NCBI RefSeq assembly: GCF_036785885.1
Contig: NC_092322.1
Location: forward strand, 35,981,994 to 36,045,993
Source of the DNA: Coffea arabica
Taxonomy: Eukaryota; Streptophyta; Magnoliopsida; Gentianales; Rubiaceae
Length of the DNA: 64,000 bases
Reading direction: 5' to 3'
In this document: one piece after another, positions 23,532-35,261 of the stretch
Layout of the letters: each line of letters begins with the position of its first letter
How positions within the stretch are numbered: the stretch's first letter is position 1
Notes under the pieces: generated by a model
What the model was told of the DNA's origin: nothing
The model's input: only the letters and a program-made list of their open reading frames with translations
The model's database searches: none
Made by a program: the position numbers and the translations under genes

Positions 23532-23698
23532 TACTACGGTTATCCGAGTAGCAGGTACCATCAAACAAACTATAACTGATTTAATGAGCCATTCGCAGTT
23601 TCACAGTCTGAATTAGTTCATACTTACACATGCATGGCTTAATCTTTGAGACAAGCATATGACTACTGGCAGGATCAACCAGGTAGCATTCCTCACCG
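23532..23698 (-). pseudogene. 18S rRNA 5' fragment inserted in the NLR
   Basis: On the minus strand, positions 23685 down to 23532 read TACCTGGTTGATCCTGCCAG through CGGATAACCGTAGTA. This is the first 154 or so bases of plant 18S rRNA, apparently without internal change. It is preceded by 13 bases (23686-23698, CGGTGAGGAATGC) that fit the end of the external transcribed spacer. The insert interrupts the NLR between TTTGAGACG and TAGTATT of the intact copy and brings in a TGA stop three codons into the junction. At the downstream junction the rDNA (CCGTAGTA) and the NLR (ACGTAGTA) share CGTAGTA, so a microhomology join is likely. It is a fragment and not a functional rRNA gene. Confidence 0.95.
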
Positions 23699-24585
23699 AC
23701 GTCTCAAATTTTCAGACATAATATTACACCTGTCCTCGCGATCATGCTCCAAAAGCGCTTCGTAGTTCCTCCTCCTCCTACACTTTTTGACATACAGAAA
23801 ACAAGTTTTCATTAATCTTACCTTCTCCTTCAGGTTCTTGAAGTGCCAGCGATACATGGGCACTTCGTCAAACTCGGCTAGAAAATCCAAAGCAAGATCA
23901 AAACAACTAGTGCTAGTGCTGGAGGAGATGTGATGCGACTGCAGATAATCATATAAAGCAAAATCAAAGCAATTGGCGTTACTGCTGGAGGGGATCTCCA
24001 TTATAATATCTTCTTTTCACTACTCTGATATTAGATTTTTATCTGGTTTAGCAGCTGCTCAATAAAATCAGTTCAGGATCCAAAACTTTCTCATCTAACA
24101 ATAGCCAACAAACAATAGGCTGGACTTTTTTTTCCCACTTTTTGTGTAAATATTGCAAGACACTATCTTGTTCACAGAAGATATGGTGCTTCAGAACTTT
24201 GCCAGCAACTTCAGTGTAGCGCCAAACAAAGATTCCTCCCAATCTGATGCATTATTGGTGGGCCATGCATGTACCAATTTGGCCGCTTTTTTTTATGACC
24301 AAATGCGTGTACCAAATTGGGCACTTTTTGCAGTCACATCAGTAATTAGATTACAACATTCAGGTAATGGTTTCTGCATTAATATCAATATTGTTCTTAA
24401 ACAATTGCTGGCTTATGGCTTTCAAGTTTTCAAACTAATTGTCTAATTTGAATCATATTGTAAATCAATCAAGAAATAGCTTTGCATTAGTCTTCCTGCT
24501 ACAATATTGTGGCTAGCGTGTAGCTCTAATTAAACGCTTATAGAGGTACAACTTATCTATAATATATTAAGAGCAAGAGTTTATA

Positions 24586-24728
24586 CCTTGTTTGGATTGC
24601 GGTTTTCCGCCGAAAAATTGTGTTGTTTTCCGTGATCACATTTCCCTATTACTTTTTTCCCTCACATACATCAAATCGCTACAGTAATTTTTCCATGAAA
24701 AATGACGAAAAATGCAATCCAAACGGCC
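24586..24728. mobile_element. MITE-like element, TTTGGATTGC termini
   Basis: The roughly 143-bp sequence starts CTTGTTTGGATTGCGGTTTT and ends AATGCAATCCAAACGGCC, giving inverted termini around GTTTGGATTGC. It is absent from the equivalent position of the right arm (about 34770), so it inserted after duplication. The target duplication is unclear and the superfamily is left open. The internal CACATACATCA...CTACAGTA text is shared with the element at 34462-34627. Confidence 0.65.
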
Positions 24729-25529
24729 TCTAGCGGATTAGTGCATTAGATCTCATATTCCGATAATACCCTCGGTATGCAATGTTGTTTTTTTAGCTCT
24801 GCATTATTTATGATAATTGTGGCTATTTATGTAATTCAATGTAACAGCAAGAATGAGTTTTTACTTTAGAAATATAAAATTTATTAAACTCAGATTTTGT
24901 TAACTTTCTTGAGCAATAGTTGGAAAGAAATTGTTTGTAAAGAAGTTTTACAAATTTCTTTGGAAATCAATTAATTGTGGAGCAAGTAAGCAGATTTCCT
25001 TAATTTTCTTGAGCAGTAGTGTAAAAAAAAATTTGTTCGGAAAGAAGTTTAACAAATTTCTTTGACAATTCTTTTGGAAACTAAAGAAGATTAGCATATC
25101 AATTTCTTAAACTTTGTAGAACTAAACAAAAGATAGCTAAAAAATTAACCTTGAGGTTATATTTAGTAATAGAGTGTTGTTGACATAAATTTCTTTATAG
25201 AAAAGAAATTGATTTGGAGCAAAACATTGGTATATTTATCTATCTAGCTATTTGTAAAAAAAAGTTTTCATTCTTTTATTTATTTTTTGTTAAAGGAAAT
25301 CCAATACTAAATACGTCCTTACATTTTTCAGACATTTAGGCACTCAATGTGACCTTTTCTTTCCTATTATCTCTTTCATCTGTTTTTGAATTTAAAATAA
25401 AAAAGAAAATATGTATTTCAATTGCCAAATTTGCTGTGTTAGGATGTTCATTTAATTTGGCTCATTCTAAGTGAAAATCTAAAGGAGTTTCAACCGTGAT
25501 AAAAGTTTTAACCGTCCATTTGCTCCTTT

Positions 25530-25990
25530 TTTGTAAAAACTGTATTGTTTTTAAAATACTTAAAAATTTGTAGGCAAACAGAGAGATTATCCAATCTTAG
25601 AAGTAATAGGATTGTTCTAGCTGAGAATCAACAAGGTTATGCCTACTTGTTACACAGGTTTTTTTTCCTTTTACCTTTTTTTTTTGGGTTAGATATAATA
25701 TTCCCACGAGCAGTAACCACCAAATCAACTATTTCACCCTCAACTATATTGGCACATTTGAATATTCATTTTGGAATAGAGGAAAAGAACAAGAAAATTC
25801 AAGTTGTCATCTTGTTTATAGGCTATCTTGTTCTCTTTCCACAAAAGATAAAGTGCAGTAGTGCTTTGGGCCAAAAAAAAGCAAAAAGGCTAAATAAGTT
25901 AGACCACAGTTTCCAGCAACCAAGACAATGGATGTTACTTTATCAAAGGAACAAAGAAAGGTATAGATCATCCTGGTGTTGTTAACTTTA
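25530..25990. repeat. Spacer block repeated inverted at 48625-48985
   Basis: The reverse complement of 48625-48985 matches here in order, including the AAAAACTGTATTGTTTTTAA start, GAGAGATTATCCAATCTTA, ATATTCCCACGA.CAGTAACC and TTGTTCTCTTTCCACAAAAG blocks. This copy has about 60 extra bases near 25752-25811. The apparent 146-codon frame here is not maintained as a matching protein in the other copy and is not called a gene. Confidence 0.85.
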
Positions 25991-26919
25991 TGACCACATC
26001 TAATAAAAATTTGTCAAACTTTGGATTCTCACCCATTTGGTCATAAATTTGAGTCCTCTATCCTATTTCTTCATCTCTTGGTTCCGCTTTCTTTTCCCTT
26101 TTTTTCCTGTAATATATATTAAAAAGCAATAATACATCTTGCTGCATACATTTAAAGTTTGCATTCTACCAGAGTACCAAAATAAAAGAAATGGGTTGAA
26201 ATCAGGAAACAGGAGGATTCATGGGTTGTAATAAAGAGAACTTGTTGCAAATGGAAGACCTGATAAGATAGAAAAGGTATGAAAAGGTAGTTTAGATGTT
26301 TATTTGTGTCATATTGGAAAACTTTTTGTGATTTGTTTTCTTTCTCCAATTGTGTTGTTTCTCGGCTTAGCGAGGCAACACAACAAAATAAACCAAATCC
26401 TCTAGCTAATTTGGACAACTCTTCTAGTCTTCTGCCCTCAACAAGAAAATACAGCTAATTGACCAAACCAAATCCAAACTCTACTGGGACTGAACGTCCA
26501 GCTTCAGATGATCTAAAAATGCAAAAGAAAAGATATTATTACTAGCAAGTCTCCACTAACCAAACTCTTTGTTGGACTTTCTTGTGAATAGATACTAATA
26601 GCAAGCTTGGACCATTAGTTAGGCTATGTTTGATAAAACTGAAATTTGAAATCTGAAATCTGAATCCACTAAGTTATTAAATTGTTAAATATTAAATTTA
26701 ATATATTTGAATGTATATCACAGTCAGTGATAAATGAATAGTTTATCACTTATTTTTTGGAACAAGTTTTGTCTAAAAAAATTCAATGGCACATAATTAA
26801 TTCAGATGTTCAATTTTTAGTTATCAAACGCATCTAAACATATTAAGATTTGAATCCATTAAATTTAGGTACTAAATTAAATTATCTAACAGTTGGGCCT
26901 TAGTATATCAATAGAGGTT

Positions 26920-27935
26920 TGGGAGGCCCTAGGCCCCAATTTAAGAGAGATTTTTGAGAAGTGCCAACCAAAAGCGCTAGTTTGTAGCTTATTTGGACCT
27001 TTTAGGTTGTTGAGCATTTTGTTTTATTTAGGCTTTTTTGTGTTTTTAGTATTTAGTACTCTAAAACTTATGATTTTGTATTCTCTTCTTTATAGTGAAT
27101 TTACAGCTCTTTCACTTGTGACATAGGTCAATTGTCCAAACAACATAATTCTTGTCTGTTATATTTATTTTTGCTTTATTATAGTATTTTGAAGTTGTCA
27201 AAAACTCTTTCATCAATTTTCCGGATGACAACTCAAGATGAAGGCTATTTTTACCTCATGCTAGAGTTAATTCAGTGCTACAGGAAATTGAGAAAAAGTC
27301 CATTGAGGGTTTTGTGAAGAAGATGAAACAAGATTAGTATATTCACGATTTCAACTTGTTGAGATCTGCTGAGACTTTTGTGATTTTGGCCGATTGGAAT
27401 CTATTGGGGCTTTTGTGGCTTTGATCCATTAGAATTCGCTGTGGCTTTTAGGATCCTGGCCTATTAGGATCCGTTGAAACTTTCATACAAAAGGTGAAGC
27501 ATGGTTGCCACTTATCGATGTTGGATATATAAGGTGGAAATTTGTTGTGTTTGCCTTTGTAAACCATATTGAAAATTTTACAAAGACATCTCTCCTCTTA
27601 GTGGCTATAAATATTGTGGATTTAAATGAGTTCAAATGCATCAAGGCACCGCTCAAGGACCCTAAGCCCCAATTCAAGAGAGAAGTTTTTGAACGATACC
27701 AAACAAAGAGAGCTAGGTAGTGGACTATTTGGACATTTTAGGTTGTTGAGACTTTTGTTATATTTAGATTCTCTTGTGTTTTTAGAATTTAGTGCTTTTA
27801 GACCTAGGATTTCTTTTCTAGAGCTTGGTACTCTTTCTTTTATACTCTCTTTTTTATAGTGAATTTGCTACTCTTTCGCCCATAAATGTAGATTAGTTGG
27901 CCGAGCCACATAATTCTCATGTCTCTCCTTCATTT
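26920..27935. repeat. Degenerate direct duplication, about 720 bp apart
   Basis: Segments at about 26925-27160 and 27650-27935 share CCCCAATTYAAGAGAGA, TTTTAGGTTGTTGAG, TAGTGAATTTRC and CACATAATTCT blocks in the same order. No coding capacity was recognised. Confidence 0.7.
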
Positions 27936-28546
27936 ATTCGTCCAACCCCCATTTCAAACCAATTGTAACTTACTACTCTACCTGGCTGCCAACAATTAAC
28001 AGTAACTAATTGTAACTAATTTACAGCAAAGTAGCTAACTTGTCTTGCGGAGTCAGCATTCAATTAACTCCAACTAATTGCTAAGTAAGTAAATAAGTCT
28101 TTCTAACACAGTAACGAAGTTAGCTTGCTAAGATCTTACAAAATCTCAATGATTTTTTTGAGAACTTTTTTATTTTAGGATGAAAATATAATGTATTTTA
28201 GGGTATATCTGACTCAAGTGTTATTTCAATATATAAACTAACATACCCTACTTTTGGCTTCGAATTTTCTGTCCCCAAATTAGTCTCTATCCCCTCTGTC
28301 CCTTCTTTATATAACTGCTACGTGTCTCCAACTTTTTGATAATTCAAACTCAAATAAACCGATAATAATCGGTTGATAAGTTTACTCTAACCCCCGACTT
28401 GAATGTCAGATGATTTATTGAGTATAGGATATTAGGTGTCAATCCCACAGAAAAGATTATCAATTACTGATAGTTTTCGAACTCCTCTATTGTTTAGATG
28501 ATCACAAATAAAGCACTTAAATTTACTCTACTAACATGTAATAAAA

Positions 28547-28712
28547 GTAGCAAAATAACAACAAAAATGTGTCTAAAATTATGGAATCCCTAACTACTCT
28601 TACAAGTGAAAACAAATCATCTAGCTATTAGTATAGTAGCAAAATAACAACAAAAATGTGTCTAAAATTATGGAATCCCTAACTACTCTTGCAAGTGAAA
28701 ACAAATCATCTA
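28547..28712. repeat. Near-identical tandem duplication, period 89 bp
   Basis: Two adjacent copies begin GTAGCAAAATAACAACAAAA at 28547 and 28636 and run through GGAATCCCTAACTACTCTT and GTGAAAACAAATCATCT. There is a single-base difference in the compared part, so the duplication is recent. Confidence 0.9.
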
Positions 28713-28715
28713 TTA

Positions 28716-29150
28716 GTATCCGTCTTCTTGATTTTGTTGAAAGAGGACAATCTACATCTAATTACCTCAAGGATCTCTTGTTGAATAACTTTTGTATCCC
28801 TACATTCATTCCTAAATTGTGTTGCATTCCTTTCTTTCCAAATGCACTAAATAGCAGCTGCCAACAAAAACTCTTCCTTGTTTTAGCAAGAGATTTGCCT
28901 TTCAAATTAATTCCAATCCAATCAATCAAATTGCTCCTATTGGTACCATCATACAGCACATTTGGATTCGAAATAACTCCAAATACTATTAGTAATAGAT
29001 CAATCAAAAAAACAAATGACTGTGGTCTTCAATGTGAGCTTTTTATCTTCAATAGTTTTTTCTTTTCGCTTCTCAATTTTGCTGAACATATTAGCTCTGG
29101 CTTATCTGGAGCCTGCAGCACAGGATTTGGATCAATACTTATGGTCTAAA
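28716..29150 (-). pseudogene. Possible decayed LINE reverse-transcriptase tail
   Basis: On the minus strand, fragments spread over two frames (for example NLIDWIGINLKGKSLAKTR, then residues read in a shifted frame as a tryptophan/lysine/arginine-asparagine motif) resemble the region after the reverse transcriptase in plant LINEs. The similarity is weak and broken by frameshifts. A chance open frame on the plus strand (28658-29149) is the alternative reading. Confidence 0.25.
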
Positions 29151-29854
29151 TATATTCCAACAAGATACTTACATAGTCAAGCTCAATTATTCTGTGTTTC
29201 ATTGTTTTCTTCCAGTGCCAACTTCCAAATAGTTAGGTTACTATAAAGATAAAACTCAGGAAGGGCTCAAAGACTTGCAGACTTGAAAGTATTTAGTTAG
29301 AATTTAAAGTTACACTACTAAGATGTCAAATATATCGTTTAAAGTTATTGAACTCAGCATAACAAAATTAGTTTCTTGCATTGAATCAATCTGAATAAAG
29401 CGAAATTTTCCAAGCTCATCCATTAGAGTGGACAAAAAATTAGAAGGGATTTGCAATTTTCACCCTCGAAATGCCATCAATTTTTGGTTTGCACCATCCT
29501 AAACTATTACTTGTAGCACTTAGCTGGAAAAAGATAAGATGAACAGCAAAGAAAAAGTTTAGACAGTTTACTTTCATTAGACTTGTGAAAACATTGCTAA
29601 GTTGGAGAATGAAAAAGCTTGTTCCTGTGTAAAGATGAAACGATTCAAGAAAAAAAGAGAGAGGGAGAGATAGATTTGATCATATATTTGGTTTCTTTTT
29701 TTTTTTTGGATAACATATTAATCAATTTATTTCAGGTACACGACAAGCAATTTAATATTTTCATATAGTAATTAGGACAGAAAATCCCAATCACTTAACG
29801 AAAACTATAAGCAATTTAACAATTGTGTAAAAGAATTTTCTGGAATAACTTAGG

Positions 29855-30130
29855 GTGTGTTTGGATCCCTTGTTTTTTGGGCTGTTTTTGAAAAACTGTT
29901 TTTCACATTCCAAATGCTACAGTAAATGTGTATTTCCAAAACAACTCCAAAAACACCGGCTCCGTTTGGATTAGCTGTTTTTGGGGTTATTTTTCAAAAA
30001 CAGTACTGTAGCATTTTGTTTATGAAATACAAGTCCGTTTGGATTAGTTGTTTTTGGAGTTGTTTTTCAAAAACTATATGAAAAACTTTTACTGTAGTTT
30101 TTTTTTGAATTATTTTTAGAGGTATTTTTA
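29855..30130. mobile_element. MITE-like fragments with TTTGGATTAG ends
   Basis: GTGTGTTTGGATCCC (29855), CCGTTTGGATTAGCTGTTTT (near 29963) and CCGTTTGGATTAGTTGTTTT (near 30033), together with TGCTACAGTAAA and ACTGTAG blocks, are the termini and cores of the same kind of element seen at 24586, 32449 and 34462. They appear stacked or partly duplicated; exact limits cannot be drawn. Confidence 0.45.
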
Positions 30131-31620
30131 AAACATATTTTTGGGTATTTTTATAATTTATAATTTATAATTTATAATTTTTTTATTTTTATATACATTT
30201 ATGCATTTATAATATATTTATAAATAAATATATTTATATATTCGCTAAAAAATATATAAATGTATTATAAATGTATTATATTATATATAATACATAATAT
30301 AAATATATTTATAAATATATAAGTGTATATTATTATAAATGTATAAATTATAAATGAATATTATATAAATGTATAAATTACAATTTATAATTTTTATATT
30401 TTTATATAAATATACATTTATACATTTATAATACATTTCTAAATATTTATAAATAAATATATTTATATAAAAATATATAAATGTATTATAAATTTATTAT
30501 ATTATATATAATACATAATATAAATATATTTATAAATGTATAAGTGTATATTATTGTAAATGTATAAATTATAAATGAATATTATATATATGCATTAATT
30601 ATAATTTATAATTTTTATACAAATATACATTTATGCATTTATAATACATTTATAAATATTTATAAATAAATATATTTATGTATTTATATAAAAATATATA
30701 AATGTATTATATTATATATAATGCATAATATAAATATATTTATAAACGTATAAGTCTATATTATTATAAATGTATAAATTACAAATGAATATTATATAAA
30801 TGTATAAATTATAATTTTATTAATATATATTAATATTAAGTATAAATGTATTAATATAATTAATATAAATGTACAAATGTATTAATATTATGTATAAATA
30901 TAAAATTAATATTATGTATATTAATATAAATGTATAAATGTATTATATTATATATAATACATAATATAAATGTATATTATAAATATACATTAATATATAT
31001 ATTATGTATAAATGTACATTTATATAAATGTATAATATATAATTTATATAATATATAATATTCATATAAATATAAATATATAAAAATATTTATAATATGT
31101 ATAAATAAATATATAAATATATAAATATATAATATACATTAATATTAATTATAAATATTATAATATTATAAATATGGTGTTTATATAGTATTTCAATTTG
31201 TAATATTTATTGTATATTTCATTATATAAATATTTATATATTATATATTATATAATTTTCAATTATATATTATGTATATTATATAATTTTCAATTATATT
31301 ATATATTGTATAATTATATATATTATATAATTACATATTATGTATATTATATATTATACATAACATTATTATACACAATAATGTACATAATAATATTATA
31401 CATTAATAATGTATATATTATAATATAATGTACATAATATATTATGTATAAATATTTACACATTTATGTATACAATATTACATATTATATATATTATATT
31501 ATATTATGTATAATATTAATTTATATAAATATTTATATAATATATAATATATATAATTTCAATCTGTATATTTCAATTTATATTAATATAATATAATATA
31601 TATATAATATACATAATTGA
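30130..31620. repeat. Extreme AT-rich repeat zone with about 210-bp tandem units
   Basis: About 1.5 kb is almost entirely A and T. Inside it a higher-order unit recurs: TAAGTGTATATTATTATAAA near 30321, the same with one change near 30541, and TAAGTCTATATTATTATAAA near 30749, so periods are about 220 and 208 bp. Further on it degrades to ATATAAATGTAT-type simple sequence. It lies near the middle of the spacer between the inverted arms. Confidence 0.85.
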
Positions 31621-32448
31621 AATATACATATGTAGTTGTTTTTGATATAATGTTTGGATATGGTTTACTTTTTGAGTTATATACAAAATAAGAGCGATGT
31701 ATATGATAACAACTATAGATTTATACATATTTAAATAACAAAGTGATAAAATTTTAATAGATTTAACGTCTCATACATGAAAATAAGTCTAAAATTGGAA
31801 TAAGCATAGCATAGCCTACAAAAAATATAGTAATTTTATCCATACTTTTAGTTCCATAACTTTCAAAGACGTTCATAGTATTCAAGTACAAATTTATGTG
31901 CGTAATTTTTCTAACACGTATTTTCATGCAGAACTTTTAATCGTATTTTTAAAAAATTTCATATAATATGCATACATATAATGTCTTATATTATACCGAT
32001 AACGTATTTTACAAACTATGGCCCAACGTAGACTTTGGGGCTGAAGTCGTCGTTCTTTGAACCAAAGTCACTCCGGTTATTTTTGGTTTTTTTTTTTTAA
32101 AACTAAAGTCATTCTATGAAGTCGTCGTTCCCTAGTACTTTTTGTTGGGTATGAAGTCGTCGTCCTTTTGCTTTTGTTAGGTAAGAAGTCATTGTTCTTT
32201 TGTGCGTGTCAATGCCTTTTCCTTTAAGAAATGAAACGCGTAATTTCGTACATATAACAAAAACGCGTGCACTTGCGCGCTGTTTATGTTTGCTTCTTTT
32301 TTTTTTTAATATAATTGAAACTCATGAAAATTGTCTGATAGCTATGGAATGGGGATTGTCTGTTAAATTTTCTTAACTGATTATGTCTATTTGTATCTCT
32401 TGTATCTAGTATAGGTTTTCTTATGTACTTGAGAGCTTTTTCTCTTGT

Positions 32449-32749
32449 TCCGTTTGGATTGGGGATTTTTTGAAAAAACAAAAATTTCAACTACAATGTT
32501 ACATTAATATACAAATAAAAATAACTTCAAAAACGTCAAAAATAATTTCAAAAATACCAAAAAACAAAAAAATCTCAAAAATATAAAAAAAAACAATTTT
32601 AAAAACACATAAAAAAACAACATTAAAAAACACAAAAAATACAATAAAAACCTAAAAAATAACCTTATCTACAGTAAAAGTTTTTTAACTATATTGTTAT
32701 AGTAAAATATTTCACAAAACACCTCTCAAAAACAGTTAATCCAAACGGA
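32449..32749. mobile_element. MITE-like element, TCCGTTTGGATT termini
   Basis: About 300 bp bounded by inverted termini TCCGTTTGGATT and AATCCAAACGGA. The flanks CTTGT and ACAAG extend the inverted symmetry. The interior is A-rich with AAAACACAAAAAATAC-type runs. The superfamily is not assigned because no clear target duplication is visible. Confidence 0.55.
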
Positions 32750-34461
32750 GAAACAAGAAAAAAACTTATAATAGCAAATTTAATATTTGTAAATTGAGGA
32801 TTATCATAGTTTCCTTTCTTAATCTGTTTAGCAACCATTTGTCTCCAAATCTTTTTCTTTATAATTCTTGAGATTTTTTTCATGAATATTTTGTTTCTTC
32901 TAGCTGTTGATTTCTTATTCTGATGGCTGGCTATTATTTTATTTGTTTTGCCAGAGCGATTTTTCTCAAAATGCCCAAGTTAGCCTTCGCTAATCAATCC
33001 CTTTTAACATTTCAACTAACTTTTTGTTCTGCCAGAGTCAAACTTGCAAGGCTGTTTCGGCTAACCATAGCCGGACAATCGAGTGGTCACGTAGAAATTC
33101 AGAATGCTAAATTTAATGAACAGGAATACAAGTAGAACTTTTTAGATGTAAAGTTTGAAACAAAAGCTACAAAAAGGATATTTCTTTTTTTTTTTTTTTT
33201 GATTTAGACCAAGTTATGATTTGTATAGATAAATTTCTGCGCTGCTGTGGATTCTGTGATCACCGACACTACCATCAAATAAACCGCAAACAAGGTAAAT
33301 TTCGTATTCTTCCTGCAGTTTAATAAGTGAATAAGCAAGAAAAGAATTTGTCAAAAAAAAAACAAAAGAATTAATTTTTACCATTTTTATTTAGATATTC
33401 AATAACCTCAAGAAATCTGTGAATACATGAATACCAAAGGTGAGATATATCATATAAGAGGAACTTGCGACATGGATGATGGAGGCAAAGTAAAACGATG
33501 GAGGTGACAGAGTGCTAATAAGTAAATTCACCGTCAATATTTTCAATACTAAATAACATGCATTCTTTTTGGGTTAATATTTATTTTTTGGGGAATTTTA
33601 TAGCACCTTTTAGAATTAAATTTATTATTGAATGAGAGTTATGAATTGTTAGATTGTTTCAATAATTTGAATCATTTGATGATGCGCAAAATGTAATTGG
33701 ATTAAAATCATGATACAGCGTTCAATATTTTTAGCATTATCAAGGATCCGCCGTCAATAGCTTTTTTTTTTTTTTTTTTTTTCAATCATAGTAGTACGAA
33801 TTCTTACTTAGGTTTCAAGGAAACATGGTAAGTTTTCTTTGGTTTCTCCTTTTTTTTTTTTTATGTTTGTTCCTCTAAATTCCCTCTGTTGCCTACGTCT
33901 TACTAACCTTATAAATAATAGTGTGCACTTTATCTTAGAGAAAATATTCTTTGCAATTACACTCTGTGTTGGTAATTTCCACAACAGAAATCCAACAAGG
34001 CATTTATGTGTTATCAAAGAATATTCTCGAGCAGGAAAAAATTTTTATTCCAACTTACAACTTACATGTGTGATGCACAGTTTGTTGAGACTTCTAAAAT
34101 AGCATGGAAAATTAAAAAAAAAAAATCCAAGAACATTAGAGCACGGAAAATTAGAAATTATTTTCTCAAGAAAATAATTGCAAACATATGTTTCAAAAAG
34201 AAACTAAAACATAGTAGTACTTTCTTTTCGACGAGACCATTTGGTTTTTCCACAGTTTTGCACATGTTTAAGGGTCTTAATTGGTCAGGGACTTTAGTGG
34301 AATAATTGATGTTTGTGAAGGCATTTTTGTACACGGAATTCGTAAGCAAAAGTTAATTGTCTATAGAGATTTACGAGTGACATGTAGTTTGTCGAATTAC
34401 AGCAATGGTGACGTACGTGACCACTGGAATTAAACAACTATGGATTTCGTTAAATAATTGA

Positions 34462-34627
34462 GTGTGTTTGGACAGCCAATTATTTGGCCAAATATATTTG
34501 CTGACATCACCGTTACAATTTTCAATACACTTTTTTATCTTCCCAATTACCTTTTTATCTCACATACATCACATCACAAAAAGTGCTACAGTAAAAATAT
34601 TTCAAATAACTTACAATCCAAACACAC
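34462..34627. mobile_element. MITE-like element at the inner edge of the right arm
   Basis: About 166 bp with inverted termini GTGTGTTTGGA and TCCAAACACAC. It shares the CACATACATCA...CTACAGTAAAA core with the element at 24586-24728. It lies less than 20 bp from where similarity with the left arm begins. Confidence 0.65.
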
Positions 34628-35261
34628 TATTAAATAGGATTTCTTTAAATAATTGTATTAAATAGCCACAATTATCATAAATAATGCAGAGCTAAAAAAA
34701 CAACATTGCATACAGAGGGTATTATCGGAATACGAGATCTAATGCACTAATCCGCTAATTTAGACTCTTGCTCTTAATATATTATAGATAAGTTGTACCT
34801 CTATAAGCGTTTAATTAGAGCTACACGCTAGCCACAATATTGTAGCAGGAAGACTAATGCAAGGCTAATTCTTGATTGATTTACAATATGATTCAAATTA
34901 AACAATTAGTTTAAGAACAATGTTGTAATCTAATTACCGATGTGACTGCAAAAAGTGTCCAATTTGGTACACGCATTTGGTCATAAAAAAAGCGGCCAAA
35001 TTGGTACATGCATGGCCCACCAATAATGCATCAGATTGGGAGGAATCTTTGTTCGGCGCTACACTGAAGTTGCTGGCAAAGTTCTGAAGCACCATATCAT
35101 CTGTGAACACTGAACACTGTACACTGATAGTACAGTGTTTTGCAATATTTACACAAAAAGTGGGAAAAAAAAGTCCGGCCTATTGTTTGTTGGCTATTGT
35201 TAGATGAGAAAGTTTTGGATCTAAACCAGATAAAAATCTAATATCAGAGTGAAAAGAAGAT

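Larger units (their letters stand above)
16910..24001 (-). pseudogene. R1-type CC-NB-LRR pseudogene, broken by four events
   Basis: This is the left-arm copy of the intact NLR at 35262-39422. It begins at 24001 with the same MEIPSSSNANCFDF start. Going downstream, the N-terminal R1-type region is stopped after about 102 codons by an 18S rDNA insertion (23532-23698). It then has a deletion/filler scar near 23440-23500, resumes (about 22876-23500), is cut by a hAT-like element (21466-22867), resumes as the coiled-coil region (20900-21457), and is cut by a Mutator-like element (19415-20890). It finally continues as an uninterrupted NB-ARC and LRR frame (16910-19405). Loss of function for the full receptor is clear. 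The N-terminal half has diverged noticeably from the intact copy (for example LLETADAVLPVTVARVGDL versus LLENLDCILSASEL), whereas the NB-ARC half is almost identical. Confidence 0.93.
8600..24835. repeat. Left arm of large inverted duplication
   Basis: Read in reverse complement, this interval matches 34645-45880 in order: for example 10230-10470 with 44880-45110, 12290-13300 with 43130-44130, 14000-14460 with 41930-42410, 15000-15200 with 41150-41420, 16600-16900 with 39480-39830, and the NLR copies with each other. The arm is about 5 kb longer than its partner because it has gained transposons. The outer edge lies near 8600/45880, where similarity stops after 'AATTAAACC'; the inner edge is near 24835/34645. 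Confidence 0.93.
24836..34461. other. Spacer between the inverted arms
   Basis: This 9.6 kb between the two NLR 5' flanks has no recognisable gene. It holds a block repeated in inverted orientation at 48625-48985 (25530-25990), several local tandem repeats, MITE-like fragments and a very AT-rich repeat zone (30130-31620). Stretches at 24840-25520, 26000-26900, 31640-32440 and 32760-34450 show only AT-rich non-coding sequence and homopolymer runs. Four GAAGTCGTCGTTC-like units occur at about 32045-32200. Confidence 0.6.

Noticed and set aside
23532..23698. Functional 18S rRNA gene
   Set aside because: Only about the first 154 bases of the 1.8 kb gene are present, joined to NLR sequence on both sides.
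25545..25985. 146-codon open frame as a gene
   Set aside because: The inverted copy at 48625-48985 does not preserve the frame, and no domain is visible.
31210..31428. Tyr/Ile-rich membrane-like peptide
   Set aside because: It is an open frame by chance within the nearly GC-free repeat zone.
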